Under the pieces are notes generated by a model. The model ran no database searches and was not told where the DNA came from. It worked only from the letters and a program-made list of their open reading frames with translations. A stretch of 64,000 nucleotides of DNA, taken from the NCBI GenBank assembly GCA_905207625.1, contig CAJLLT010000005.1, positions 1 to 64,000 on the forward strand, given 5' to 3'. Positions 24,002 to 33,199 of this stretch are shown here, in pieces. Position 1 is the first letter of the stretch, and each line of letters opens with the position of its first letter. The position numbers and the translations under genes were made by a program. Source of the DNA: an uncultured Eubacteriales bacterium. Its GTDB lineage: Bacteria > Bacillota > Clostridia > Oscillospirales > UBA644.

Positions 24002-24217
24002 TCAGTTGATTTTGTTGCAGTCGAAAAGGGTGCAGCCCATTTTTTTGTACTGTTCCATTTTTTCACGGAGAGAACCGGCGGAAACTTCAAAATGCTTAGC
24101 CAGGCAGTCTATGCACATAAATCCGCTTTTTGCTCCCCGGTTTATCAGCTTTTTGTGAAGGGCAACCTCGTCGCTTTCCAAAGGTTTTCCGCAACGGGCG
24201 CATTTACAGCCCGACAT
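24002..24217 (-). CDS. Small zinc-finger-like protein in the GH27 operon
   Basis: A 71-residue protein with two CxxC pairs (CARCGK near residue 6 and CIDCLAKHF near 35), consistent with one treble-clef-type zinc site, and a helical second half (SLREKMEQYKKMGCTLFDC). I have no named family for it; similar small proteins are common in clostridia. Its ATG lies four bases after the stop of the upstream GH27 gene, so it is the last gene of that operon and is translationally coupled. A role in sugar metabolism is not shown. Confidence 0.6.
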   Translation of the reverse strand: MSGCKCARCGKPLESDEVALHKKLINRGAKSGFMCIDCLAKHFEVSAGSLREKMEQYKKMGCTLFDCNKIN

Positions 24218-24221
24218 TCAC

Positions 24222-25313
24222 TTACACCCTGCCGGTAAGTCTGAGCCGGTACATTTTACAGCCTTTCATAGGCACCGTAGAGATAAAGCTTTCCCGGAAA
24301 GATCCGACATTTTCGTGCTCGTAAAGGTCATACACGTCAAAACCGTATCCGCTGTTGTCCGACAGCCCGACATCGGAGAAATCGACCCTTATTTTCTGGT
24401 TGAAAATATTCAGGTTCACAAGCAACAGAGCATATTCACCATTATCGAGATGACGGAAAAATGCCATTCTTTCGCCCCTGTACCCGCCTGCAAGGAATGC
24501 GGGACGGGCTTCGGGATCCTGATCCACAGCTATTATTTCACGGTTGCAAAGTATCTCTTTGGCATCATCAGAAAGTTCTCTGATATCGCCGCCTATCATC
24601 AGCGGAGAAGCAAACATACTCCACCATGCAAACTCCAGTTTGCGACTCTCCTTGCTGCACACATCGCCTGTTCCCTCTTCCTTTTTCATGGCAACGGTAA
24701 GGGATCCGAGGTCGTTGAAGCACCCGGGCAATGCTGTTCCAAGTGAATCCATGCGACTCACCGCTACCCCGGAAAAAGATTCAAGGGTATCCGCAAAATC
24801 GGCAGAAGTGCGGATCATCTCCGCTCCCGCTTCCCTTGCCGCCGCAGTTGAGGAAACATCTCCGTCACAGCAACAAAGCACAGCCTCCGCCCCGACAGCA
24901 GTCAAAGCCATGCTCATTTTCGAGCAGTATTCCGCGCGTCTTACGTCTTCCGGGACACTTTGCAGGTCTATCTGCACCAGATCCACAGACCAGTCCGAAA
25001 GAGTCTGCGCATCCGCAAACTCGTTACCCAGACTTCCGGAACCGATATACAAACCGAGCTTAAGTCCTCTGGAATGAAGTTGACCGGCAATATATTCCAT
25101 GCCGTGGGGAAACTTTTCCGGGTCAGGGGCAAGAACGCCGTCATTACGTTCCGCGCAAGCCCAACCGTCGGAAATCAGCACATATTCATATCCGCAATCC
25201 CGGAGTCCGGAAGAAACAAGGGCATCTGCGGACGCAAGTATAACCTCTTCGGAAACGTTTTTACCGAAAGCTCTCCGGGAATCCCATCCCATTACGGGAG
25301 TTTTTACAGACAT
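24222..25313 (-). CDS. Diverged GH27 alpha-galactosidase-like protein
   Basis: A 363-residue paralogue of the two upstream GH27 enzymes, with clear erosion of conserved positions. MGWNSWNTFG has become MGWDSRRAFG, the substrate-loop DDCW is SDGW, the nucleophile block KYDFC is QIDLQ, and the ACNWG block is CCDGD. The two catalytic aspartates still align (about D116 and D172), and the acid/base block reads RTSADFAD. The C-terminal beta-sandwich (AFFRHLDNGEYALLLVNLN) is well kept. It may have changed specificity or lost activity. ATG at 25313 is chosen because GGAGG lies six bases upstream; a TTG two codons earlier does not fit. Cytoplasmic, no signal peptide. Confidence 0.8.
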   Translation of the reverse strand: MSVKTPVMGWDSRRAFGKNVSEEVILASADALVSSGLRDCGYEYVLISDGWACAERNDGVLAPDPEKFPHGMEYIAGQLHSRGLKLGLYIGSGSLGNEFADAQTLSDWSVDLVQIDLQSVPEDVRRAEYCSKMSMALTAVGAEAVLCCCDGDVSSTAAAREAGAEMIRTSADFADTLESFSGVAVSRMDSLGTALPGCFNDLGSLTVAMKKEEGTGDVCSKESRKLEFAWWSMFASPLMIGGDIRELSDDAKEILCNREIIAVDQDPEARPAFLAGGYRGERMAFFRHLDNGEYALLLVNLNIFNQKIRVDFSDVGLSDNSGYGFDVYDLYEHENVGSFRESFISTVPMKGCKMYRLRLTGRV

Positions 25314-25327
25314 ATCCAACCTCCGTC

Positions 25328-26452
25328 TCAGGCCTTGACTACCTTGACCTTATATATCCTGCATCCGTGAGCGGGAACTTCCACGCTGAAGCCCTCGGTG
25401 TACTTACCGATATTTTTCTGCTGATAAATATCAAACATATCGAAAGCGTAGCCGGAGTTGTCCGCAAGTCCGCAATCGCAGAAGAGCGTGTGTATTTTTT
25501 CCTTATACTGGCTGAAATTGACAAAAGCCAGGCAGTATTCGTTATTGCTCAGATGACGGAAGAAAACAAGTCTGTCGCCCGTATATCCGCCCACAAGGAA
25601 AGGAGGTCTCGCCTCTTCGTCCTGATTTATGGCGATAAGATCCTGCATCATAAACGTCTTTTTTGTTTCGTAGTCCATATTGCGCACATCGCAGCCTATC
25701 ATAAGCGGAGACATAAACAGGCACCACAGGGCAAAGTGCGTACGGTATTCCTCTACGGAGCATCCTCCGTGGCCTACGTTTCCTCTTCCGTTCATACCCA
25801 CAATGAGCATATCCAGGTCATTGTAGCAACCGATGCCGGAGTAGGAAATCTTGTCGATCTGGCTGAGGAATATATCCCTGTAAGAATTGAAGTTATCAAT
25901 AATATCGCCTGTGGAGCGATAGATATGTGAACCGGTGGAACGAATCCACTGTTCCACGTTGTCGCTGCCCCAGTTGCAGGCAGAGAAAAGTATATCTCTG
26001 CCGGTGGCTTTGAGAGCCATGGACATTCTGTAGTAAAGCTGAGGACCGTTTACGTCATCGGGCTTATGGCAGAAGTCGTATTTCAGGAAATCAACACCGA
26101 AATCAGCGAACATCTGAGCGTCAACGTATTCATATCCGAGGCTTCCAGGATATCCGGCGCAGGTCCAGTTTCCGGCGCAGGAATACATACCGAATTTAAG
26201 GCCCTTGCTGTGAATATAGTCCGCAAGGTATCTCATGCCATGGGGAAACTTGTTTTTATCTGTAACTATCTTGCCGTCAACTCTTCTTCTCTCAGACCAG
26301 CAGTCATCGATTACAACATACTCGTATCCGGCATCCCTAAGTCCGGTCTCAACCATAACGTCGGCGGTCTTCATAATAAGGTCTTCGCTTATATCTTCTC
26401 CGAAGGTATTCCAGGAGTTCCATCCCATAGGGGGTTTTTTAGCAAGCATCAT
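25328..26452 (-). CDS. GH27 alpha-galactosidase-like glycosidase
   Basis: A 374-residue family 27 enzyme. MGWNSWNTFG, DDCW, the nucleophile block LKYDFC (about D126) and the acid/base block RSTGDI (about D183) are all intact, followed by GCYNDLDMLIVGM and LFMSPLMIGCDVRNM. It should release terminal alpha-D-galactose, or a related alpha- or beta-arabinosyl group, from oligosaccharides. A C-terminal beta-sandwich ends the protein. There is no signal peptide, so it acts in the cytoplasm. It is the middle gene of three paralogues, 14 bases upstream of the next start. Confidence 0.9.
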   Translation of the reverse strand: MMLAKKPPMGWNSWNTFGEDISEDLIMKTADVMVETGLRDAGYEYVVIDDCWSERRRVDGKIVTDKNKFPHGMRYLADYIHSKGLKFGMYSCAGNWTCAGYPGSLGYEYVDAQMFADFGVDFLKYDFCHKPDDVNGPQLYYRMSMALKATGRDILFSACNWGSDNVEQWIRSTGSHIYRSTGDIIDNFNSYRDIFLSQIDKISYSGIGCYNDLDMLIVGMNGRGNVGHGGCSVEEYRTHFALWCLFMSPLMIGCDVRNMDYETKKTFMMQDLIAINQDEEARPPFLVGGYTGDRLVFFRHLSNNEYCLAFVNFSQYKEKIHTLFCDCGLADNSGYAFDMFDIYQQKNIGKYTEGFSVEVPAHGCRIYKVKVVKA

Positions 26453-26515
26453 TTCTGTTATTTTCCTTCCGAATTCTTATATTTTCCGGCGAGACTACTC
26501 TCATTGCCGCATCAC

Positions 26516-27658
26516 TTACGCTTTTTTAACGAGTTTCATTGTATAAACCCGGCTCTCATGGGGCAGAAGAGTACGGCTGAATACCCCTTCTTTTCTTCCC
26601 GCAGGCTCATGGCTGTATGTATCATACATTTCCATTTCATAACCCGAATTCTCCGCAAGACCCGCAAGCCGCAGATCCGCGTCTATCATCGCTTCCTCAT
26701 CGGAATAGTTCAGGAACATCAGCGCAAATTTATTATCCGCAAGGAAGCGGAACAGCGCATACTGATGTTTTTCCGGATTGCCGCCGATATTGAAAGGATT
26801 GCGGCATTCCTCGTCCTGATCTATCGCGATCAGATCCCTGTTTTTGAGAATGTCAAGGGCCTCTTTCCGCATATTCCGGATGTCGCCGCCGATAAGCAGA
26901 GGATTGGCAAACATACACCATACGGCGAAGTGCGTCTGATACTCCATATCGGTACATCCACCGTTGGATACGTTACCCTTGCCGTCCATACCCACTACAA
27001 GCATATCAAAATCTATGTAACAACCGACTCCGGCACGGTTACTGTACTTGAAGTGCCCCTCGGACTGATTGCGAACGGACTGGAAGTTATCGGTGATATC
27101 ACCGCAGATACGGAAAGCATCCGCACCGGCGCCTCTTATCCAGTTCTGGACATCGTAACTGCCCCAGTTGCAGGCGGCAAAGAGAATATCCCGTTCCACA
27201 GTTCCCAAAGCCAGGGACATGCGGTGATAGTTCATATTCTCCTCATCCCCGTCTATAAGTCCGCAGAAATCGTATTTCAGATAATCCACGTCCCAGTCGG
27301 CAAAGGTGTGGGCATCGGTAAACTCATGGTTGAAGCTTGCCGCAAAATCCATGCAGGTCCAGCGTCCGGAGCTTGAGTATATGCCGAATTTAAGACCTTT
27401 TCCGTGAATATAATCCGCAAGGTATTTCATTCCGTGGGGAAACTTCTCCGGATGTGCAAGAAGTTTGCCGTCTATCCTTCCCCTGTCTCCGCCCTGACGG
27501 TTGGACCAGGTGTCATCCAGATTCAGATAGTTATAACCCGCATCCGCAAGCCCGGTACTTACCAGGGCATCGGCGGTCTGCATTATCAGTTCTTCGGAAA
27601 TATCCTTGCCGAAGGTGTTCCATGAGTTCCACCCCATGGGAGGTTTTTTTACAAGCAT
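26516..27658 (-). CDS. GH27 alpha-galactosidase-like glycosidase
   Basis: A 380-residue family 27 enzyme and first of the tandem trio. MGWNSWNTFG, LDDTW, YLKYDFCG (nucleophile about D130) and FRICGDITDNF (acid/base about D187) are intact. It differs from its neighbour at DDTW against DDCW, so a conserved disulfide-position cysteine is absent. ATGGAGGC precedes the start. Cytoplasmic. The 77-base gap to helD contains no strong promoter, so the trio may be read partly from the helD promoter. The galactosyl specificity is inferred from the family. Confidence 0.9.
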   Translation of the reverse strand: MLVKKPPMGWNSWNTFGKDISEELIMQTADALVSTGLADAGYNYLNLDDTWSNRQGGDRGRIDGKLLAHPEKFPHGMKYLADYIHGKGLKFGIYSSSGRWTCMDFAASFNHEFTDAHTFADWDVDYLKYDFCGLIDGDEENMNYHRMSLALGTVERDILFAACNWGSYDVQNWIRGAGADAFRICGDITDNFQSVRNQSEGHFKYSNRAGVGCYIDFDMLVVGMDGKGNVSNGGCTDMEYQTHFAVWCMFANPLLIGGDIRNMRKEALDILKNRDLIAIDQDEECRNPFNIGGNPEKHQYALFRFLADNKFALMFLNYSDEEAMIDADLRLAGLAENSGYEMEMYDTYSHEPAGRKEGVFSRTLLPHESRVYTMKLVKKA

Positions 27659-27735
27659 TTTGCCTCCATGTCAGATTCAGTATTGTCAGGCACACGCAAA
27701 AACAGAAATCAGTTGCATCCCGTCTGCGGCAGCCC

Positions 27736-29871
27736 TTATTCTGTTATAACCACAAGTTCGTGAAGAGCTCTGGAGCAGGCAACATAAAGGTCCTGCTTCA
27801 GTTCCGGATCAGAGGTCCCGGGATCGGCGTTGTAAACTATTACCCCGTCAAACTCCAGACCCTTTGTCAGATACAGAGGAATCACGGCGTTACAGCCGCT
27901 GTGCATCGACGAATCGGGATCGGTCAGTTTCAGTTCGGGAACTCTCTTCTGAAGCATACCGAAAACTTCTGCCGCTTCAGCTGCGGTACGGCATATAACG
28001 GCGTTTGAACGGAGTCCTCGTTTGACCCAATCGTTGATTATTCCTGCAATTTCGGACGCTTTGTCCGCCACTGTCAGAACCCTCGGCTCCTGTCCGTGAC
28101 GGGACAGAAACTCTATGGTCTCGTCCGTGCTTCTGAATTTTTCGATGAAATTGTTTATCTCCACAGTAGAACGGTAACTCTTACGCAGATCAAACTGTTT
28201 GGGATTGGACGCATTGAAGAAGTCCGCAACACCGTTCAGATCACATCCATAGCTTGTCAGGCGCTGATTTGCGTCACCGAGAATGGTAAACTTGGCCTGG
28301 GAACAAAGCCTGGAAAGTATCATGAAGATTATGGGAGGATAGTCCTGAGCCTCATCGACGACTACCTGCATTATCTTACGCTGAACCGGGACCTGTCCCG
28401 CAAGAAGCTGAAGCCAGAAACAGCAGAGCATGTCCTCAAAGCCGAGTTTTCCGGCAGAAGCCGCTTCGGAGGTACGTTTCCACAGGTCTTCCGGAGCAAA
28501 GGATTTCAGAGCATTCAGATACAGTTCGTAAACATCTATCGACAATGCCGCTTCGAGATCCGAGGTCAGCCGGCGAAGAGTATCTATCCAGAACTGCTTT
28601 TTCTCATCCTCGATCTCGGAATCGCTGTAATTGAGGGACGTTGCCAGGGCACGGGCTTTCAGGTCTTTTTCAAACATTGCTATACAACGGCGTTTTATTC
28701 CGTTGTCGTTTTCCGCATGATCGGTAATCTTTGAAATTATCTTGCCTTTACGGATTTCCACGGAATACCCGGAATAATCTTCATTATACATCCGGCGGAG
28801 TTCCTCCGAAGTGACGATTACCGTATCCGCAAGCATGATATCATTGAAAGGAATGTTTCCCGTGTGATGGTCGAAGTATTCCTTCAGTTTTTCCGCCGTA
28901 TCGGCACTTCCCTTGTATGCTGCGTCGCTTTTCCGGACCGGATCCGAAGTCATAGCCTCATACTGTTCGGCTATGCCGGAAAACTCCTTTCCGTAAAGAT
29001 ACTGTCGGAAGAAGGAGTAAAAATCAGTCTGAACGACCTTGTCCTCTCCGAGTTCGGGAAGAACGTCGGCAATGTAGGAATTGAACACCTTGTTCGGGGA
29101 AAAAATAACTATATTCCCGGAGGTCAGTGTCTTTCTGTATTTATAAAGCAGATAAGCCAGACGGTGCAGAGCTATGGAAGTCTTGCCGCTTCCCGCCACG
29201 CCCCGGACAACCAGCAGATCGCCGGAAATATCACGGATTATGGAGTTCTGTTCCTTCTGGATGGTGGTAATTATGGTTTTGAGTTTGAGATCGGCAGCCT
29301 TACCCAGTTCGTCACGGAGAATACTGTCTTCGATGGCGATATCGCTGTCGAACATATAAACAAGTTTTGATTTGACTATCTTGAACTGGCGGCGGAGACG
29401 AAGGTCCACATCCACATCCCCGTACTGGGTGGAATAATGGGTAGGACCGAGGGGAGAATCGTAATACATGGAGCAGATGTCGGCGCGCCAGTCGCAGATA
29501 AGGACATCCGAACCGTCAAGCAGGGACAGATAGCCTATATAGAGGCTCTCCTCTTCCTTTTCGCCCTCTTCAAGGAAAGTGAGTTTCGCAAAATAAGGAG
29601 AATTACGCATTTTCTGAAGCTTTTCGATACGTTTCACAAAATCGTCGAAACGAAGCATATCTATTTCCTCAGACTGAGTGATCTGCGTCAGGTCCGCAAG
29701 TTGCTCCGCATCGAGATTTCCGTGGCTGAAATCGTCCCAGATACGACGCCTTTCCTGCATAATATACTTACGCAGGTCGGTGGCATTCGTCTCCAGTTCA
29801 TCGCGCATCGCGTCGATTTTTCTGATAACGCCGGACAGATATCTTTTCTCGGAGGAAAGGTCATTCGGCAT
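27736..29871 (-). CDS. helD: HelD-type superfamily 1 helicase, RNA polymerase recycling factor
   Basis: A 711-residue UvrD-like ATPase. The N-terminal coiled coil (SGVIRKIDAMRDELETNATD) and the non-helicase insert match HelD, which dissociates stalled RNA polymerase. Walker A is VRGVAGSGKTSIALHRLAYL near residue 222; motif II is VVDEAQDYPP; GDANQRLT, RKSYRSTVEI, TKGLEFDGVIV and YVACSRALHEL are the later SF1 motifs. ATG at 29871 is selected because GGGAGGG precedes it; the longer frame upstream runs into the promoter. It has its own consensus-like promoter. Confidence 0.92.
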   Translation of the reverse strand: MPNDLSSEKRYLSGVIRKIDAMRDELETNATDLRKYIMQERRRIWDDFSHGNLDAEQLADLTQITQSEEIDMLRFDDFVKRIEKLQKMRNSPYFAKLTFLEEGEKEEESLYIGYLSLLDGSDVLICDWRADICSMYYDSPLGPTHYSTQYGDVDVDLRLRRQFKIVKSKLVYMFDSDIAIEDSILRDELGKAADLKLKTIITTIQKEQNSIIRDISGDLLVVRGVAGSGKTSIALHRLAYLLYKYRKTLTSGNIVIFSPNKVFNSYIADVLPELGEDKVVQTDFYSFFRQYLYGKEFSGIAEQYEAMTSDPVRKSDAAYKGSADTAEKLKEYFDHHTGNIPFNDIMLADTVIVTSEELRRMYNEDYSGYSVEIRKGKIISKITDHAENDNGIKRRCIAMFEKDLKARALATSLNYSDSEIEDEKKQFWIDTLRRLTSDLEAALSIDVYELYLNALKSFAPEDLWKRTSEAASAGKLGFEDMLCCFWLQLLAGQVPVQRKIMQVVVDEAQDYPPIIFMILSRLCSQAKFTILGDANQRLTSYGCDLNGVADFFNASNPKQFDLRKSYRSTVEINNFIEKFRSTDETIEFLSRHGQEPRVLTVADKASEIAGIINDWVKRGLRSNAVICRTAAEAAEVFGMLQKRVPELKLTDPDSSMHSGCNAVIPLYLTKGLEFDGVIVYNADPGTSDPELKQDLYVACSRALHELVVITE

Positions 29872-29947
29872 TGAATCAGCCCTCCCTTCGCCAGCTGTTC
29901 CGGATTCCTCCGGACAGATGAAAATACGTTGAAATTTCAATAAAAAT

Positions 29948-29976
29948 ATTATACATTACGGTATTATAAAAGTCAA
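29948..29976 (-). promoter_or_regulatory. Promoter of helD
   Basis: On the minus strand TTGACT and TATAAT are 17 bases apart. Confidence 0.85.
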
Positions 29977-29988
29977 TAGAGTTTACAT

Positions 29989-31113
29989 TTATTTGCCATT
30001 TTGAACGGTGGCTGAAAACGCCAGAAAAAGCAACAGAGAAGCGATTGCGACAAGCCCGGAAAATGCCGGAAAAAGAGGGGTTCCGGCCACGGATGTCGGG
30101 GTCTGGGCAAAGGCGGCGAAAGCCTTCGCGGAGGTGGGGACGGAAACCACAAATGACAGTCCGTATGTTATCGCGGCGGAGAGTCCGGACTGCATGAACT
30201 TACCCACGATATATGCCTTTGCGCTTATGCCTGCATCGCTGATATAGCTGAGGACCTGACAGTGCACGGAAAGCCCTGCCCAGCCCAGGACTGCGGCAGT
30301 CAGAGTAAGACTGCGGCGGAATGGTTCCTCAGCCCCTATCATTTTTATCCCCGAAGTAAACTCAACTATTCCGGACAGAAGATGTTCCCAGTCGGAACTG
30401 TTCAGGGGAAAAGGAATCTTTGCCAGAAATGATGCCGCCGCAGGGATAATCCCGAATGAGGAAAGCATTGCGATAACTATAGCGAAAAATACTATAAAAG
30501 CGGAAATATACACAAGGCTTACGGCAGAATCCCGGACAGCATTCACAAGGGTGGGCAAAAACCGGACCACACGTTCCCTTTTTGCTTCAGAGGGAGGACA
30601 GAACTCATCCGAACCCTTCCAGAAAAGTCCGAAAAATATTCCGGTTATCCCCGCCGCAGCCGTCTGCGCACTCCAGAGAAGCCAACCCACACGGGTACTG
30701 CTCCATATTCCGACCCCGACCGTTCCCAGAACAAAAGCCGGTCCCGCATTATTGCAGAATGCAAGGGTTCTCTCCGTTTCCGCCTTTGAGCACAGGCCTC
30801 TGCGATACAGGTCAATGGCGGTTTTGGCACCCACGGGAAAACCGGAAACTATGCCGAGAATAAATGCCGATGCCGCCGCGCCGCTCACGTTGAAAACGGG
30901 ACGCATGACCCTGCCGAGGGCTTTCCCCGTGATCTCGGCAAACCCAAACCCAACAAACAGGGAGGAAAAAACAAAAAACGGCAAAAGTGCGGGAATTATG
31001 GAAGAAAAGCACATACCGAGAGCTTCTTTGCCCGCAGACACAGCCTCGGTGGGGCATATCATCAGTCCTGCTATTCCCGCCACGGCAATTATTCCGAAAA
31101 GATACTTTTTCAC
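29989..31113 (-). CDS. ylbJ: Sporulation integral membrane protein YlbJ-like
   Basis: A 374-residue protein with about eight to ten membrane helices and the nucleoside-recognition-type gate region. Typical YlbJ blocks are SSIIPALLPFFVFSSLFVG, FILGIVSGFPVGAKTAIDLY, LAFCNNAGPAFVLGTVGVG, and SGIVEFTSGIKMI. In Bacillus, YlbJ is needed for spore cortex formation under sigma-E. Its presence suggests a spore-forming lineage. It starts at GTG behind GGAGG. It ends close to the helD promoter on the same strand. Confidence 0.88.
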   Translation of the reverse strand: MKKYLFGIIAVAGIAGLMICPTEAVSAGKEALGMCFSSIIPALLPFFVFSSLFVGFGFAEITGKALGRVMRPVFNVSGAAASAFILGIVSGFPVGAKTAIDLYRRGLCSKAETERTLAFCNNAGPAFVLGTVGVGIWSSTRVGWLLWSAQTAAAGITGIFFGLFWKGSDEFCPPSEAKRERVVRFLPTLVNAVRDSAVSLVYISAFIVFFAIVIAMLSSFGIIPAAASFLAKIPFPLNSSDWEHLLSGIVEFTSGIKMIGAEEPFRRSLTLTAAVLGWAGLSVHCQVLSYISDAGISAKAYIVGKFMQSGLSAAITYGLSFVVSVPTSAKAFAAFAQTPTSVAGTPLFPAFSGLVAIASLLLFLAFSATVQNGK

Positions 31114-31183
31114 CCCAGACCTCCGACTTTGCCTCTGACAAACGGCACGTTACCGTTCAAGTATATGTTTAAGGGGACAAAAA

Positions 31184-31210
31184 ATATCCGCCGGGAATCC
31201 CGACGGATAT
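31184..31210 (-). terminator. Terminator after metG
   Basis: ATATCCG and CGGATAT, with an inner CGGG/CCCG pairing, form a stem; on the minus strand a TTTTTT run follows. Confidence 0.8.
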
Positions 31211-31234
31211 AATTTAAACATATTGTTTTATTTT

Positions 31235-33175
31235 TCAGCGGACTTTGTCCCCCGCATTTGCCTTTTCGTCGGCAAACAGGACGTTTATCTCATCACCGTG
31301 GGAGGAAGCAAGAAGCATTCCCCGGCTTTCCTCTCCCCTGATCTTCGCAGGTTTGAGATTTTTGATCACAACCACCTTCCTGCCTGTAAGTTCGGAGGGA
31401 GTGTAACTTTTTGCTATACCGGAAACTATCTGACGTATCTCTCCGCCCACATCCACCTTGAGTTTGTACAGCTTATCGCTTTTCGCGACCTTCTCGCACT
31501 CAAGTATCTGTGCCACACGAAGATCCGCCTTCATGAAGTCTTCAATTCCTATTTCGGGAAGATCCGGTTCCGCGGCTTTTTCAACCTTTTCGGGCTCATG
31601 TTTTTCTTCCGCGGAAAGAAGCTCGACTTCCTTTGCGATATCGATCCGGGGGAACAGGTTCTCACCCTTTACGACACGGAAAGAGGACGGAAGTCTGCGG
31701 AACTCCTCGGCGTCTTCCCACTTCTGGGCGGGGATACCGAGAACCGCATATATTCTCTCAGACGTTACGGGCATTACCGGATACAGAAGTGTGGCGCATA
31801 TTCTGATACATTCGCAAAGATTGCGCAGAACCGTCGCCAGTCTCGCCTTTTTACCCTCATCCTTCGCAAGCACCCAGGGAGCGGTCTGGTCAATATACTT
31901 GTTGGCTTTGTCCACAAGCTTGAATATTTCGGTAAGCGCCACGGAGAAGGTCATGCTGTCCATGAGCGGAGCAACATTTTTTGCCATGCCGGAAGCGAGG
32001 GTTACAAGTTCCTCATCCTCCGCAGAATCCTCCCCTTCACCGGGCAGAACACCGCCGAAATACTTCTCAACCATTGCCGCAGTCCGGGAAACAAGATTTC
32101 CCAAATCATTGGAAAGATCCGCGTTTATACGGGTCAGGAAGCCTTCAAAACTGTAGTTGCCGTCGGACCCGAAGGGCATCTCTCTGAGCAGGAAATACCT
32201 TACAGCGTCCGCAGAATACCTGTCGGACAGAAGTACGGGGTCAACTATGCTCAGTGCTCCGCTGCCCTTACTCTTGGAAAGTTTGTCACCGTCAATTTTG
32301 AGCCAGCCGTGACCGTACACCTGCTTCGGAAGAGGCAGATCCAGAGCCATCAGCAACGCAAACCATATGATCGTATGGAACCGCACGATCTCCTTACCCA
32401 CAAGATGAACATCGGCGGGCCAGTATTTCTTCATCAGGCTGTCGTCATCGGAAAGGTAGCCCAGTGCGGTGATATAGTTGGAAAGCGCATCTATCCAGAC
32501 GTAGATCGTATGTTTATCGTCAAAGGAAACGGGAATACCCCACTTTACCGACGTACGGGAAACGCACAGATCTTCCAGTCCGGGACGGAGGAAATTGTTG
32601 AGCATTTCGTTTACTCTCGTCTCCGGCTGAAGCAGGTGCGGATTTTCCTCAAGCAGTTTTATCAGCTTGTCCTGGAAAGCGGACAGTTTGAAGAAATAGC
32701 TTTCTTCCTTGGTCTTTTCCACGGGTCTGCCGCAGTCCGGACATTTTCCGTCCACAAGCTGATGCTCCGTCCAGAAGGCCTCGCAGGGGGAACAGTACAG
32801 TCCCTCATACTCGCTTTTGTAGATCAGACCTTTGTCGTAAAGGTTCCTGAATATTTTCTGAACGGCGGTAACGTGCGCAGGGTCGGTGGTCCTTATGAAT
32901 TTGTCATATGAGATGTTGAGTATCTTCCACAGATCTTTTATGTCGGCAACGATGTCGTCCACGAATTGCTGGGGCGTTTTTCCCGCCGCAAGGGCTTTGC
33001 GCTCCACCTTCTGACCGTGCTCATCGGTACCGGTGAGAAAGAACACATCATACCCCCGCATACGCTTGTAGCGGCTCATTGCGTCTGCGGCAACAGTAGT
33101 ATAAGTGTGGCCTATGTGCAGTTTACCCGAAGCGTAGTAGATAGGGGTCGTAATATAAAACTTTTTGTTGTCCAT
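31235..33175 (-). CDS. metG: Methionyl-tRNA synthetase
   Basis: A 646-residue class I synthetase charging tRNA-Met. The HIGH motif is in ASGKLHIGHTYT near residue 19, and KLSKSKG is the KMSKS loop. A zinc knuckle is formed by CSPCEAFW and CPDCGRP. The C-terminal ~110 residues (IGIEDFMKADLRVAQILECE onward) are the EMAP/Trbp111-like tRNA-binding domain. The start follows AAGGACG. It lies 24 bases downstream of the oxidoreductase gene and is probably cotranscribed with it. Confidence 0.97.
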   Translation of the reverse strand: MDNKKFYITTPIYYASGKLHIGHTYTTVAADAMSRYKRMRGYDVFFLTGTDEHGQKVERKALAAGKTPQQFVDDIVADIKDLWKILNISYDKFIRTTDPAHVTAVQKIFRNLYDKGLIYKSEYEGLYCSPCEAFWTEHQLVDGKCPDCGRPVEKTKEESYFFKLSAFQDKLIKLLEENPHLLQPETRVNEMLNNFLRPGLEDLCVSRTSVKWGIPVSFDDKHTIYVWIDALSNYITALGYLSDDDSLMKKYWPADVHLVGKEIVRFHTIIWFALLMALDLPLPKQVYGHGWLKIDGDKLSKSKGSGALSIVDPVLLSDRYSADAVRYFLLREMPFGSDGNYSFEGFLTRINADLSNDLGNLVSRTAAMVEKYFGGVLPGEGEDSAEDEELVTLASGMAKNVAPLMDSMTFSVALTEIFKLVDKANKYIDQTAPWVLAKDEGKKARLATVLRNLCECIRICATLLYPVMPVTSERIYAVLGIPAQKWEDAEEFRRLPSSFRVVKGENLFPRIDIAKEVELLSAEEKHEPEKVEKAAEPDLPEIGIEDFMKADLRVAQILECEKVAKSDKLYKLKVDVGGEIRQIVSGIAKSYTPSELTGRKVVVIKNLKPAKIRGEESRGMLLASSHGDEINVLFADEKANAGDKVR

Positions 33176-33199
33176 TTAAAGAACGTCCTTTTCGGATCC

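Noticed and set aside
26066..27376. A 436-codon open frame opposite two GH27 genes
   Set aside because: Both GH27 genes on the minus strand carry intact catalytic motifs; the antisense frame has none.
31223..32911. A long open frame opposite metG
   Set aside because: Antisense to a clear methionyl-tRNA synthetase, with a composition typical of a shadow frame.
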